Below are positions 53,640 to 64,000 of a stretch of DNA of 64,000 nt, piece after piece. The notes below the pieces were generated by a model. That model was given only the letters and a program-made list of their open reading frames with translations, was not told where the DNA came from and did no database searches. The DNA comes from Prionace glauca (Eukaryota; Chordata; Chondrichthyes; Carcharhiniformes; Carcharhinidae). Positions within the stretch are counted from its first letter, which is position 1. Every line of letters begins with the position of its first letter. The position numbers and the translations under genes are program-made. Location of the stretch: NCBI GenBank assembly GCA_037974335.1, contig CM075760.1, forward strand, positions 5,763,432 through 5,827,431. The letters are read 5' to 3'.

Positions 53640-54620
53640 TTTTGCATTTATGTGCGTGTGCATGAATATCTCGTGCTCTGCATTAATCTTTGGCTCTCAG
53701 TTAATATATGTAAAGAGCTTTAATGTACGTGTTCATTTCCCTGTGTTTGTTGATTTCTGTAGTTGTGTGCCTGCATCTGTGTGTATATTTGATTTTTCTG
53801 ACATTGTGTATGTACGACTCTATTATTGTGGTAAGTCTATGTATATTTATTAAAGCCATTTTACTGGGTGCACATAAATTTCTGCCTATTCCTATGTGTT
53901 AATTTTTTGTCATTCTAGTAATGTTTGTTTCCTTTTCTGTGCACGTCTGTTTCCCCATTTGTCTGTGTGTGTACCTATTAACATGTGTGTATGTATATAT
54001 GTGTTGATAATTCTTCACAACGATATCTTGATATATGTTTGTGTTTCGATATGTAGTAATGTGTGCTGTGGTGTTCTGTTCTGTATGAGCATGTTAGTTT
54101 CTGTGTCTACATGTTCGCGTGCAAATGTTTTGCTGTCAGTTCATCTATACGCAGGCTGCTTATTTGTTTATATGAATTTCCATATATATCTGTTAACGTG
54201 TATAACATTGTGTGTCTCTATATTTATATTCCTGTCAGAGTGAATGTGTGCTAAGATATATACTTATTTAAGTATATGTATGCGTTTGTGCATTTATGTG
54301 GGTCTGCATGTGTGTGTATCTGCCTGTGTTGTGTCTTTCCATAGTATGTGTTTGTGTTTGGGTCTTTGTTCCAACTCACGTAAGTGTATGCACTTGTGTG
54401 TTTTATGTGTATGTGTGTGCGTGCCTTTGTATATATTTGATTGTGTGGTCTTGTTTTAGTGCCGATTTGTACAAGCGCGTGTCTATATATTTGATTGTGT
54501 GTGTGTGTGTGCGTGAGTGTGTGTGTACGTGTGTGTGTACGTGTATGTGTGTGTGTACGCCTATGTGTGTATTTCTAATTGTGACAGTTCTGTGTAGTAT
54601 TGTCAGTGTGTATATTTTTT
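53640..54620. repeat. TG-rich alternating tract in the IgM CH4-M1 intron
   Basis: About 1 kb of degenerate tgtgtgtatg / tgtgcgtg / gtacgtgtg sequence, densest at 54,480-54,570. The Cys/Val-rich ORFs are compositional. Alternating purine-pyrimidine sequence of this kind can adopt Z-DNA. Confidence 0.85.
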
Positions 54621-54745
54621 AACTGTTTCTTCACGTTTCACCGGCAATTGTTAACTGAACGTGATCCAAACAATCCGAACAATGGAGCACATTTTCAGAC
54701 TTTGCTGTTTAAATGTCTTTTATGTGAGTGGCACGGTGATATCAG

Positions 54746-57700
54746 AGATTCATGGAGTTGGGGTGGAAGCTAAAGGCCAAGACAGACAGAGTGGTTATCT
54801 CTGGACTCTTGCCTGTGCCACGGGATAGTTTAGAGAGGAATAGAGGGAGGGAAAGCTTGAACTCGTGGCTGAGGGGATGGTGCAGGAGGGAGGGGTTTAA
54901 GTACTTGAACAATTGGGGCTCGTTCTGGGGAAGGTGGGACCTTTATCAGAGAGATGGGATTCACCTGAACCAAAGGGGAACAAATATCCTGGGAGGTAAA
55001 TTTGTTAAGGTTATGCGGAGTGGTTTAAACTGATTCAGAGGGGGGGTGGGATCCTGAGTAGAGGGGGTGAAAGTGAGGGGGGCGTAGATGGGGACTGCAA
55101 TGCACGGCATTGCGGGGGAGGTGCGGAACAGGGTTTGGAATGTGTATACTTTAATGCGAGGAGTATTCGCAACAAAGTGGATGAACTTGCAGCGTGGACC
55201 AGTACCTGGGACTTCGATGTTGTGGCCATTTCAGAGACTTGGATAGAGCAGGGTCAGGAATGGATGTTGCAGGTCCCGAGATACAAATGCTTTAATCGGA
55301 GTAGACAAGGAGGTAGAAGGGGGGGGTGGGGTAGCATTATTGGTCAAGGACTGTATCTCAGTGTCAGAGAGGAACTTTGATGAGGACTTGTCTGTTGAGG
55401 TAGTATGGGCGGAGATTAGAAATAGGAGAGGATAGGTCACCCTGTTGGGACTCTTTTATAGACCTCCAAAAAGTTCTAGAGAGGTTGAGGAAAGGATTGC
55501 GGAGACGATCCTTGTTAGGAGTGAAAGTAATAGGGTAATTGTTATGGGGGACTTTAACTTTACTCATGTAGATTGGAATTGCTACAGCTCTGGCTCGTTA
55601 GAGGGGTCAGTTTTTGTTCAAAGTGTGCAAGAAGGTTTTTTGACTCAGCATGTAGATAGGCCGACGAGAGGTGAGGCTATATTGGATTTGGTGCTCGGTA
55701 ATGAGCCAGACCAGGTGCTAGACTTGGAAGTTGGTGTACAGTTTGGGGATAGTGATCACAATTCGATTACGTTCACCTTAGTGATGGAAAGGGATAGGCA
55801 TGAACCTCGGGTCAGTAGTTTCAGCTGGGGGAAGGGTAATTATGAGGCTATTAGGAGAGAATTAGGAAGCATTGGTTGGAATGGGAGATTACAGGGACTG
55901 GGAACATCCGAGATGTGGAGATTTTTCAAGGAGCAGCTATTGCGGGTCTGTGATAAGTATATCCCTGTCAGGCAAGGAGGATTTGGTAGGCCCAGGGAAC
56001 CGTGGTGCACCAAAAAAGTTGATTCGTTGGTTAGGAAGAAAAAGGAGGCTTATGTTCGGATGAGGCTTGAGGGCTCAGGTAGTGCATTAGAAAGTTTTAG
56101 ATTGGCTAGGAGGGAGTTGAAGAGGGAGTTAAGAAGGGGTAAAAGAGGACATGAGATGATTTTGGCTGATAGGATTAAGGAGAACCCTAAGGCGTTTTAC
56201 AGGTATGTCAAGAACAGAAGGTTGGTTAGGACAAGATTAGGGCCAGTTACAGACAGTAGAGGGAAGTTGTGTGTGGAACCGGAGGAGATTGGAGAGGCGT
56301 TGAACCAATATTTCTCTTCGGTGTTCACGCAAGGGGACAGGAATGTAGCTGAGGAGGACACTGGGGTGCAGGGGTGTGTAATAGATAGTATTGCAGTTGA
56401 TACGGGGGATGTGCTGGATATTTTAGAGGGATTGAAAATAGATAAGTCCCCTGGTCCAGATGGGATTTACCCTAGGATTCTTTGGGAGGCAAGAGGGATG
56501 ATTGTGGAGCCTCTGGCTCTGATCTTCAGGTCGTCGTTAGTCTCTGGTATAGTACCAGAAGATTGGAGGACAGCAAATGTTGTCCCATTGTTTAAGAAGG
56601 GGAGAAGGGACTTCCCTGGGAATTATAGACCGGTGAGTCTTACTTCTGTGGTGGGTAAGGTTTTGGAAAGGATTATTAGAGACAGGATTTATAGTTATTT
56701 GGAAAGTAATGAGTTGATTAGAGACAGTCAGCATGGTTTTGTAGCGGGTAGGTCATGCCTTACTAACCTTATCGAGTTCTTTGAGAAAGTGACCAAAGAG
56801 GTGGATAGGGGTAAGGCAGTTGATGCGGTGTATATGGATTTTAGCAAGGCGTTTGATAAGGTTCACCATGGTAGGCTTCTGCAGAAAATGCAAATGTATG
56901 GGATTGGGGGTGATCTAGGTAATTGGATCAGGAATTGGCTAGCAGATAGGAGACAGAGAGTGGTGGTTGATGGGAAATATTCGTCATGGAGTTCGGTTAC
57001 AAGTGGTGTGCCTCAGGGATCTGTTTTGGGGCCACTGCTGTTTGTAATTTTTATTAATGATCTGGATGAGGGTATAGTTGGGTGGATTAGTAAGTTTGCT
57101 GATTACACCAAAGTCGGAGGTGTGGTAGATTGTGAGGAAGGGTGTCATAGTTTGCAGGATGACTTAGAAAGGTTGCAGAGCTGGGCTGAGAGGTGGCGGA
57201 TGGAGTTTAATGTGGAGAAGTGTGAGGTAATTCATTTCGGTAGGAATAACAGATGTGTTGAGTATAGGGCTAACGGGAGGACTTTGAATAGTGTGGAGGA
57301 GCAGAGGGATCTAGGTGTATGTGTACATAGATCCCTGAAAGTTGGGAATCAAGTAGATAAGGTTGTTAAGAAGGCATACGGAGTTTTGGCGTTTATTGGT
57401 AGGGGGATTGAATTTAGGAGTCGCAGCGTCATGATGCAACTGTACACATCTCTGGTGCGGCCGCACTTGGAGTTTTGTGTGCAGTTCTGGTCCCCACATT
57501 ACAGGAAGGATGTAGAGGCTTTGGAGAGGGTGCAGAGGAGGTTTACCAGGATGTTGCGTGGTATGGAGGGGAGATCCTATGAGGAGAGATTGAGAGATTT
57601 GGGGTTGTTTTCGCTGGAAAGAAGGCGGCTAAGAGGGGATCTCATTGAAACATATAAGATGATTAGAGGTTTAGACAGGGTAGATAGTGATAGCCTTTTT

Positions 57701-57994
57701 CCTAGGATGGAGAAAGCTAGCACGAGGGGGCACGATTTTAAATTAAGGGGGGGTAGTTATAGGACAGATGTCAGGGGTAGGTTCTTTACCCAGAGGGTGG
57801 TGAGGGACTGGAATGATCTGCCAGCTGCAGTTGTAAATGCACCTAGTTTAGGGGCGTTTAAAAGATCTGTGGATAGGTTTATGGATGAAAAGGGATTGGT
57901 TTAGGCTAGTGAGTCATTGTTTTGTAACTGGTCGGCGCAACATCGTGGGCCGAAGGGCCTGTTCTGCGCTGTAATGTTCTATGTTCTATGTTCT
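54746..57994 (+). mobile_element. CR1-clade LINE, 3.2 kb, near full ORF2
   Basis: Starts inside ORF1 with the end of the esterase domain (VVISGLLPVPRDSL ... RDGIHLNQRGTNILGGKF, carrying the DxxH-type DGIHLN). ORF2 follows: endonuclease (VYFNARSIRNKVDEL, AISETW, GDFNFTHVDW, GDSDHNSI) and RT (KSPGPDGIYPRIL, VPEDWRTANVVPLFKKG, SGVPQGSVLGPLLFVIFINDL). Breaks: a frameshift at the G-run near 55,319-55,326, a TAG at 55,433, and the catalytic FADD is FADY (near 57,105), so it is dead. Otherwise the 819-codon stretch is intact, so it is young. A possible 7-base target duplication atatcag flanks it (54,739-54,745, 57,995-58,001). Lies in the IgM CH4-M1 intron, opposite strand to the gene. Confidence 0.93.
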
Positions 57995-58001
57995 ATATCA
58001 G

Positions 58002-58963
58002 GAGAGTGAATGAAATAATTCATTGATGCATTTCAGAATCATCAGGCACAAAACAGTGAAAAGCGGGGAGGATTCTTTTACTTGTTTAAATTTGTATTAT
58101 GGGAAATCAATGCCAGCACATGATTAACAGGAACAAGAGTGTTGAAACATTTTTGAATTATGTTGCATAAATATATATGCATATATTAGTTTATGTGTTT
58201 TATATACTTCAGTGATACTTTCATAACGATAATGATACTTCAAAATCTGTAGCAAAAAAAGGAAGCTAATTTGTACTGTTGACAACTGACTCCTTATTGT
58301 AGAGAGTCATTCCCTTCCAAGCACGCTACTTATGAGAGGGTGGAGAGTGAGCTCATAGTTTACCTCTCTCTACCCTGTAATGCAATGCCCCTGATGGTTC
58401 TAAACACTGAGGAACTGGCGGTACTGTGGATTAAATAATGACATTCCTCCTCTTTTCATTGAGGAAGTTGTGGTATATGGGTTAGGTACTGATCCTCCCC
58501 TCTCTTTGTTGGGTGAGTAGGAATCCGGTATGTTAACAATTTCACTCTCCCTCAATCTGATGGGGGATTATTTCTCCATGTTTCTGTGTGACCCTCACTT
58601 AAGTTCCCAGTGGGTTTGGTGCAGCAGCTTAAAGCTGACAATGAAAGGGTAAAGGCATGGACAATGAGAGAAACAGGAACACTGAGATCTAAATATTGAG
58701 AATGTTTGACGCAAATGTTGAAATTGTCGGATTTTTCCTCAGGGAGGAAAGTCGGTGAAGACATTTTGGAGAATCCTGTAATAAATGTGCTCTACTCTGT
58801 CTCTAAGAGAGGGTGGATCTGAGCAGGGTGCATTGGTTCAACAAGACTTCGGTCTGAGGCCTGAAAGTACCTGACTCAAACCAAAAATTATCTACTGGAA
58901 GGAAAACTGAAAAGCAACCAATGAAGCGATTGGGTATTTCATTTATCGTTAGAGGAAAATGAT
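58002..58963 (-). other. IgM intron beyond the secreted polyadenylation site
   Basis: Nothing recognised; AT-rich. It is the 5' part of the CH4-M1 intron for the membrane transcript. Confidence 0.5.
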
Positions 58964-58978
58964 TTTATTCTTTTTATT
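58964..58978 (-). terminator. Secreted IgM polyadenylation signals
   Basis: Two AATAAA hexamers on the minus strand (58,973-58,978 and 58,964-58,969), 28-42 bases after the secreted stop. They would end the secreted transcript; choosing them against the CH4-internal donor sets the secreted/membrane balance, as known for IgM. Confidence 0.8.
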
Positions 58979-59005
58979 GTAGTTTTTAATGTAACCGAGT
59001 GACTC

Positions 59006-59397
59006 TCATTGACATGAATTAACGGTGTCCATCAGTGCAAGGGAAATGTTCACAAAACTGGGTTTACCGCTGGATTTGTCAACTGTTCTGTTGATGATCT
59101 TCAAGGGGATGGCTTCATGTCCCACCACACAGGAGTAAGAAGCGCCGCTGGACCATTCCTCTGCTGCAATGGATAACAGGCTGTACATGAAGAAGGAGCT
59201 ATCGCCGTTCTCCGCCACCACCTCGGTGTTCCTGTAGTTCCCGGGATTCACCGGCTTGTCGTTGACGGTCCACTTGACGAAGATCTCTCGGGGGGAGAAA
59301 CCTCTCACGAAGCAGCTGAGGGAGATGAAACTCTGAGCGGAGACTTGTTCTGCCGAGGGCAGGAGGACAGAGACGACCGGTTCCCGCGGATTTGGAT
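59006..59397 (-). CDS. IGHM: IgM heavy chain, CH4 and secretory tail exon
   Basis: 392 bases from acceptor TTTCTGCAG to TGA. Begins Asp-Pro ([17 protein letters not shown]), intradomain Cys in [10 protein letters not shown] and [11 protein letters not shown], Trp in FVKWTV. The tail [20 protein letters not shown] then Cys-Gln-stop has the N-glycosylation site and the penultimate Cys used for polymerisation. A donor inside the exon (AGCG|GTAAAC, in the SSGKP region) leaves one base and is in phase with M1. Part of a complete CH1-CH4 set in phase. Confidence 0.95.
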
Positions 59398-60636
59398 CTG
59401 CAGAAAATGTACAATAAATGTCAATAAACTGGAGAGTTCTGGAGACAATGAAACCGCTGGTGAGATATCAGGAAAATGTGCTTCGCTTTTGATTTTAAAT
59501 GTTTCCATTTTTGACTTCCGGCTTGGAGGGGAGGTGAACACAATTGTTTTCTCAAATAACTCAGGGAAGTTTCTGACTGGGAAGTTTCAGAAATTTTACA
59601 TCACAGAATCAGGCCATTCGGCCGAACTGATCCACTTTTCTTATTGGTTTCCTAGTTTTGATGCACCACATCAGACACCCCCTTCTTCTTCGATATAAAC
59701 CCAGTAACCTCGCCTTCAGTTCACTTTTCATTCATCAACACATCAAACTCCCCATAAAAATATCGATCGGCCCATAGTCGCTTCGTTGTTTTTTTTTTCC
59801 ATTCAGGGGAGGCCATTAATGCACTGAATATTAAATATTGACTTGTACACTTCCACTGGAGATAGCCACAGAGATGCATTTACATAGAAACATAGAATAG
59901 TACAGCACAGTACAGGCCCTTTGGCCCTCAATGCTGTGCCGAACTATGTCCAATCCTAAGATCAAGCTATCCCACCCCCTATCATTCTGGTGTGCTCCAT
60001 GTGCCTATCCAATAACGGCTTGAAACTTCCTAAAGTGTCCGACTCCACTATCGCAGCAGGCAGTGTATTCTGCACCCCACCACTCTGTGAGTGAATAATG
60101 TATCTTGGACATCCCTCCTATATCTCCCAACGTGAACCTCAAATTTATGCCCCCTAGTAACAGCTGCATCCACCTGAGGAAATATTCTCTGCACGTCCAC
60201 TCTATCTATCCCCCTCATCATCTTATACATCTCTTTTAAGTCGCCTTTGATCCTCCTCTGTTCTAAAGAGAAAAGCCCCAGCTCCCTCAACCTTTCCTCA
60301 TAAGACCTACCCTCCAAACCAGGCAGCATCCTGGTAAATCTCCTCTGCACTCTCTCCAATGCTCCCACATCCTTCTTATAGTGAGATTACCAGAACTGCA
60401 CTCAATATTCCGAATGTGATCCGATATAGTTGCAGCATAACCCCACAGCCTTCAATTCAAACTCCCTATAAATAACAGGTAAAACACTATAGGTCTTCTT
60501 CACGGCTCTATCCACTTGAGTGGTAACCTTTAGAGATCTGGGGATATGAACCACAAGATCTTTCAGTTCCTCCACATTTCTCAGAACCCTGCCTACATTT
60601 TGACGCCGCAATTATTGCTTCAGTCTCTCAGCTCAC
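59398..60636 (-). other. IgM CH3-CH4 intron with a CR1 insertion
   Basis: 1.24 kb intron; 59,885-60,612 is a CR1 piece. 59,398-59,884 has no other feature than a short repeat trace at about 59,600. Confidence 0.7.
59885..60612 (-). mobile_element. CR1-clade LINE 3' end
   Basis: Tail 'acatagaaacatagaatagtac' then, reversed, the C-terminus (RVQRRFTRMLPGLEGRSYEERL, KGDLKEMYKMMRGIDRVD) and, further 5', EELKDLVVHIPRSLKV. Same strand as the IgM gene. Confidence 0.88.
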
Positions 60637-60945
60637 CTGTTTCCTTGTGGATAGATGCTCTTAAAGGAGTCGGCAGATCCTGATGGCTCACCACGCACTC
60701 AAACACAGCCGCACTCAGCCAGGCTTGTGTTGAGATGTTTAATTTGCTGATCACGCTGTCAGGATCTGCTCCGGGCTTTTCGGTAATCTCTGATTTCAAA
60801 TATTTCCTGTCTCGGATCCAGGACACGTTAACTCCATCAGGAGCATGAGAAATGATACAGGTTAAGGTCACGGTCGCCTCCAGTAAGACCTGTTCTATTG
60901 GTGGTGGCTGTATCTTCACTGTGGTATAAAGGCACAGGGGAGGAT
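60637..60945 (-). CDS. IGHM: IgM heavy chain, CH3 exon
   Basis: 309 bases, acceptor TTCACAG, donor ACAG|GTGAGC, phase 1 at both ends. [19 protein letters not shown], Cys in [11 protein letters not shown] and [11 protein letters not shown], Trp in VSWIRDRK, one N-glycosylation site (LNIS). An extra Cys near the start (PPLCLY) is a candidate for an inter-chain bond. Confidence 0.94.
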
Positions 60946-61865
60946 CTGTGAATGAGAAATGAAAATGAGCCCGAGTTCCCCTTCAGAAGCAGGACAGCAG
61001 TCTTCAGCCTGAAGGAGACAAAGTCTTCTTCAATATATCAATTTCTAACTATAGCCTTTCAACTTCCATGGAGGATGAAAAGACAGCTTGTTCTGTGAAC
61101 TTACTCCCTGTATTAAACATTGCAGCATCGGTACCATTTTCATGAATCAGAATTGCATTATTCCCAAAGAAATACACCACCCTGAACTCAGGAAATAAAT
61201 AAAAAGTACTGGCCATTAGTTTATAAATAAGGTGGATGCACTTTCCAAAATTTTACCCCTGTGCTGTGACCTGTGAAATAGTCCAATCCCCACTGTCTCT
61301 CTAAATCTTACCAGCTGTAGGATGGAAAAAAAGCTGACATCAAGGCCATATCTCTCACTGTATTACTTCAAAATGGAAGGGGGCACCCTTTCAAGGGGAG
61401 GCAGTGGCATATGGTGTTGTCAATTGACTTGTAACCAAGTGTAAGATTCTGAGGACACAGACTCGAATCTCACCACTGCAAATTTTAAATCTGAATTCTA
61501 TAAAAATGTATAATTAAAAGTTGAAATGATTGTCATGAAGCCATTGCTGTAAAACCCCTTCCAGTTCACGAATCCTCTTTAACAAGTAAATCCGCTGTCT
61601 TTATCTGGCATGCATGTGACTTCAGATTCACGGCAACGTGGTTGACACTTAAGTGCCCTCAGGTTTGGGAAATGAATACACATCTCATGGAGGGATAACA
61701 AACAATTGCTTTTCTGATGAAATTCTGAACGAGGCCTTGTCCTAATGCAGCAAATTACATGACCATAGCTTAGAAGTTGTTTTATGGTTTGTACCAACTT
61801 TAATAGATCCCTAATTCTGGTGAACATCGGAATGATATATTGTATCCTCTGTTTGAGTCTCTTAC
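60946..61865 (-). other. IgM CH2-CH3 intron
   Basis: 0.92 kb, containing a second-family SINE (61,400-61,660); otherwise nothing recognised. Confidence 0.7.
61400..61660 (+). mobile_element. tRNA-derived SINE, second family
   Basis: 'ggggaggcagtggcatatgg' tRNA-like head with T-arm trace 'agactcgaatctcaccac', body 'gaagccattgctgtaaaacc', 'catgtgacttcagattcac', end 'gcaacgtggttgacac'. Opposite orientation to the IgM gene. Confidence 0.78.
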
Positions 61866-62171
61866 CCTGGGATGAGCTGATGTTCAGATTCTGAGTGTTT
61901 CCTTGATGAGTGACCTGGCAGGTATAGACCGCTTTGCTGAACCATTCCCCGGCGGCGACTGTCAGCCGACTGCTGGCCGAAAAGTTCCCGTTCACTTCAC
62001 AGGGGGGAGAGGTGACAATTCCTGAATCCACGGGTTCCCCATTCTTCAGCCACTTCACCGTCAGTGACCCTGGCTGGAAATCGATGATTGAACAGACGAT
62101 GGTTGCAAGTTTGCTGCTTGTGACTTCTTCACTGGAGCTCACGGTGAGGATAACGGTTGGGGGGATGTCAC
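61866..62171 (-). CDS. IGHM: IgM heavy chain, CH2 exon
   Basis: 306 bases, phase 1 at both ends, donor CCAGG|GTAAGA; the acceptor TTGTTGAAG has a weak pyrimidine tract. Two bases complete Cys from CH1, then [20 protein letters not shown], Cys in [13 protein letters not shown] and YTCQVTHQG, Trp in [10 protein letters not shown], an extra Cys in [11 protein letters not shown] with an overlapping N-glycosylation site, and NISSS at the end. Confidence 0.93.
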
Positions 62172-62299
62172 CTTCAACAAACACATGTTTAGACATCATT
62201 TGAAAATTCAATTGACAACAAATAAAATTAGTTATTTTTTTTAGCACCAGAGCTACCGATTTGAGAATTGTGTCCATGGTTTTGTTGAACTGGCAGGAA

Positions 62300-62985
62300 A
62301 ATGGCGAATAGAATTCAACTGTCAAAAGTGTCACGCAATGCATTTGCGGAGGGCAAACAGAACAAGGGAATACAATAAAACAGAAGGTTGAGAGAGATTG
62401 AGGAAATGCAAGACTGAATGTCCACTTTTTTTTAGATGGTAGGGCAACTGGACAAGTTGATCAAGGAAGCAATTTGGATTAATTCCTTCAATGTGTGAGA
62501 TATTGAAAACAGAATCAGTGAGGTAATGATGGAGCTGTATTACACACTAGTTAGGCCACGTTTGGAGTTTGCTACATAGTCCTGGCCATCACGTTGCAGG
62601 AATGACGTAATGACTCTGGAGAGAGATGAGGTTTACAGGAATGTTGCCAGGGCCTGAACATTGCAGCCATGAGGCGAGATTGAATAGGCAGGAATTGTTC
62701 TCCTTCGAAAAAAAAGGAGGCTGAAGTGTGACGTAATTGTGGTTCACAAAATTATAGGTAGAAATAATACATTCCCCAAGTGGAGCGCTCAATTACCAGG
62801 GGGCATGATCATTTAAAATGTGTCTGTATCTGTATCTCAAGTGCTTTAACCGACAAGGCTACGAAGCAAGGACTAGAAAGTGGGCTTAAAATGAATGGCT
62901 AGTTTCTTTGTTGTCACTTTTGGACAGCACAGACATGATGGTCTAAATGGTCTCCTTCTGCACCGTAACATTTCGATGGTGCTCT
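62300..62985 (+). mobile_element. Old CR1-type LINE 3' fragment
   Basis: In the CH1-CH2 intron. 'aattcaactgtcaaaagtgtc', 'actagttaggccacgtttgg' and tail 'tggtctccttctgcaccgtaac' mark a diverged CR1 C-terminus with many breaks. Confidence 0.72.
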
Positions 62986-63136
62986 CGTTCTGAGTAACTT
63001 ATCAGTCAGTAGATATTTACCTGGAGTTGCACAAATTACATTTTTCAAATTGCTGCAAATCAGTTATGACTAAGACCTTAGTCATTCACAGTTCATTCAC
63101 AGCGTCCCTCTCTTACCCAGGTTTCACAACACTTAC

Positions 63137-63436
63137 ATGGCATTTCAACGCTGTTGACTGAGTCACTGTGTCGAACCTCACAGTCAATTCTGGGGCATTC
63201 TCCCGCTGAGTCAGTGATGGTTAACTGGCTGCTCAGTGTGTAGGCCCCCTTCGTGTTTCTCACTGACGGATAAGTCTTAAACCCACTGGTGATCTGCTGC
63301 CCATTTTTCTTCCAGGTCAGTTTGGCGACATCTGGAGAGTAATCCATCGCCAAACAGCCGTAGGTGACGGAGCCGTCGGAGTTGTGTTGCTGACAGGAGG
63401 AGACCAGGCCGTAGAGAGTGGGCGGAGACGGTGTCG
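63137..63436 (-). CDS. IGHM: IgM heavy chain, CH1 exon
   Basis: 300 bases, acceptor TTTCCCAG, donor CCAT|GTAAGT, phase 1 at both ends. The first two bases take a G from the J segment to give Ala, then [20 protein letters not shown], Cys in [12 protein letters not shown] and IDCEVRHSD, Trp in LTWKKNG. SSC near the start is a candidate light-chain partner; GECPRIDC has an extra Cys. The VDJ exons would lie beyond the right edge. Confidence 0.94.
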
Positions 63437-64000
63437 CTGGGAAAGAATAGCCGATTGAACAAGTTAGGCTCTCATTTGCGTTTATTAAGTCATCAAACAT
63501 GTTGCTACAAATATGTTTCCATATTAGATATAGCTCTTGGTGTTGTATGGGTTCTAGGTATGATCAGGATATTGATGAGGGATATGGGTAATAGGTATGA
63601 TCAGGATATTGATGAGATCTGACCATAGTGAATGGTGGAGTAGGCTCAGAGGGCTAAATGACCACTCCTGCTTCTATTTTCTGTGCTTCTATCCCGAACA
63701 TTGATTAGAATTATGAACTTATCCCTAACATTTCCAGATTTAATCCTATATCTATCTTTCAGATTATGTTATTTCTATCAACTGGGAAAAGTCATCTCTG
63801 AAGAAACTCACATCCATTTCTCCACCTCTAGCAAATTAAGAAGAAAAACACATTCAGACGATGTCAAAATGGCATACCATTCATTGGATTAACAGAGAAG
63901 AACAAAGATTGTCTCCATTATTGCAGCAACTATTTATTTCTCAACAACAGCAGTGTGTGATGAACCGCTGGTTATTTCTCAAACAACAACACTTTGTGAT
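63437..64000 (-). other. IgM J-C intron, partial
   Basis: No J segment, recombination signal or enhancer core is recognised. 63,570-63,692 is a LINE-type tail (plus strand, 'tggagtaggctcagagggct'). The last ~90 bases hold a two-unit repeat of 'tatttctcaa(a)caacaac'. Confidence 0.5.

Noticed and set aside
53896-54622. Cys/Val-rich ORFs of 108-115 codons that look like membrane proteins
   Set aside because: They lie in the TG-rich tract; TGT and GTG codons make Cys and Val in any frame.
63437-64000. J segment or recombination signal sequence upstream of CH1
   Set aside because: No convincing CACAGTG/ACAAAAACC pair or J coding motif (WGxG) was found in the last 560 bases.

Overview
The window is from a cartilaginous fish, most likely a shark or other elasmobranch. 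The main evidence is an immunoglobulin mu heavy-chain constant region of the shark cluster type at 52.8-63.4 kb (minus strand): CH1-CH4, a secretory tail, and two membrane exons whose junction phases all agree. The repeat load fits this: many CR1-clade LINE fragments and tRNA-derived SINEs, no operons, and intron-split genes. Everything here was read by eye; no searches were run.

Layout. 1-11.1 kb holds a copy of a segment that recurs, in the same order and strand, at 42.2-53 kb. It contains a flank segment (1-462 / 42,154-42,600), a two-exon receptor gene of the GPR139-like rhodopsin family (4.3-5.9 / 43.0-49.5 kb), and the 3' end of an IgM gene (10.4-11.1 / 52.1-52.8 kb). In the left copy only the last membrane exon and 3' UTR of IgM survive. 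I read this as a co-duplicated unit of receptor plus Ig cluster, later broken up on the left.

0.5-29.3 kb is a tRNA gene cluster. I count 17 intact-looking tRNA genes (Glu x4, Asn x3, Gly x2, Gln x2, Phe, Leu, Val, Thr, Lys, and one Lys-bodied tRNA with a CTG anticodon) plus about a dozen tRNA pseudogenes and fossils. Two blocks are present as inverted copies in the interleaved order A-B-A'-B' (A 463-2,455 / 21,665-24,425; B 11,727-16,773 / 25,445-29,305), with a direct duplication of a Glu-Val tRNA pair between them. CR1 and SINE insertions present in one arm only show that they landed after the duplications.

29.7-42.2 kb is repeat-rich and contains two CpG-rich promoter-like regions (about 32.05-32.72 and 35.35-35.77 kb) with CRE, ETS-like, YY1-like, NRF1-like and CCAAT motifs. 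Three short candidate first exons end in good splice donors; the genes they would belong to are not recognised. One island carries a 4 x 33 bp array with YY1-like and RFX half-site-like motifs. Minisatellites (33.35-34.07, 38.91-39.20, 39.59-40.53 kb), CR1 pieces, SINEs and a broken Gypsy-type fossil fill the rest.

42.2-64 kb: the second GPR139-like receptor, then the IgM constant region. IgM introns carry a 3.2 kb CR1 (54.7-58.0 kb) and smaller repeats. The V-D-J part of the Ig cluster would lie beyond the right edge of the window.
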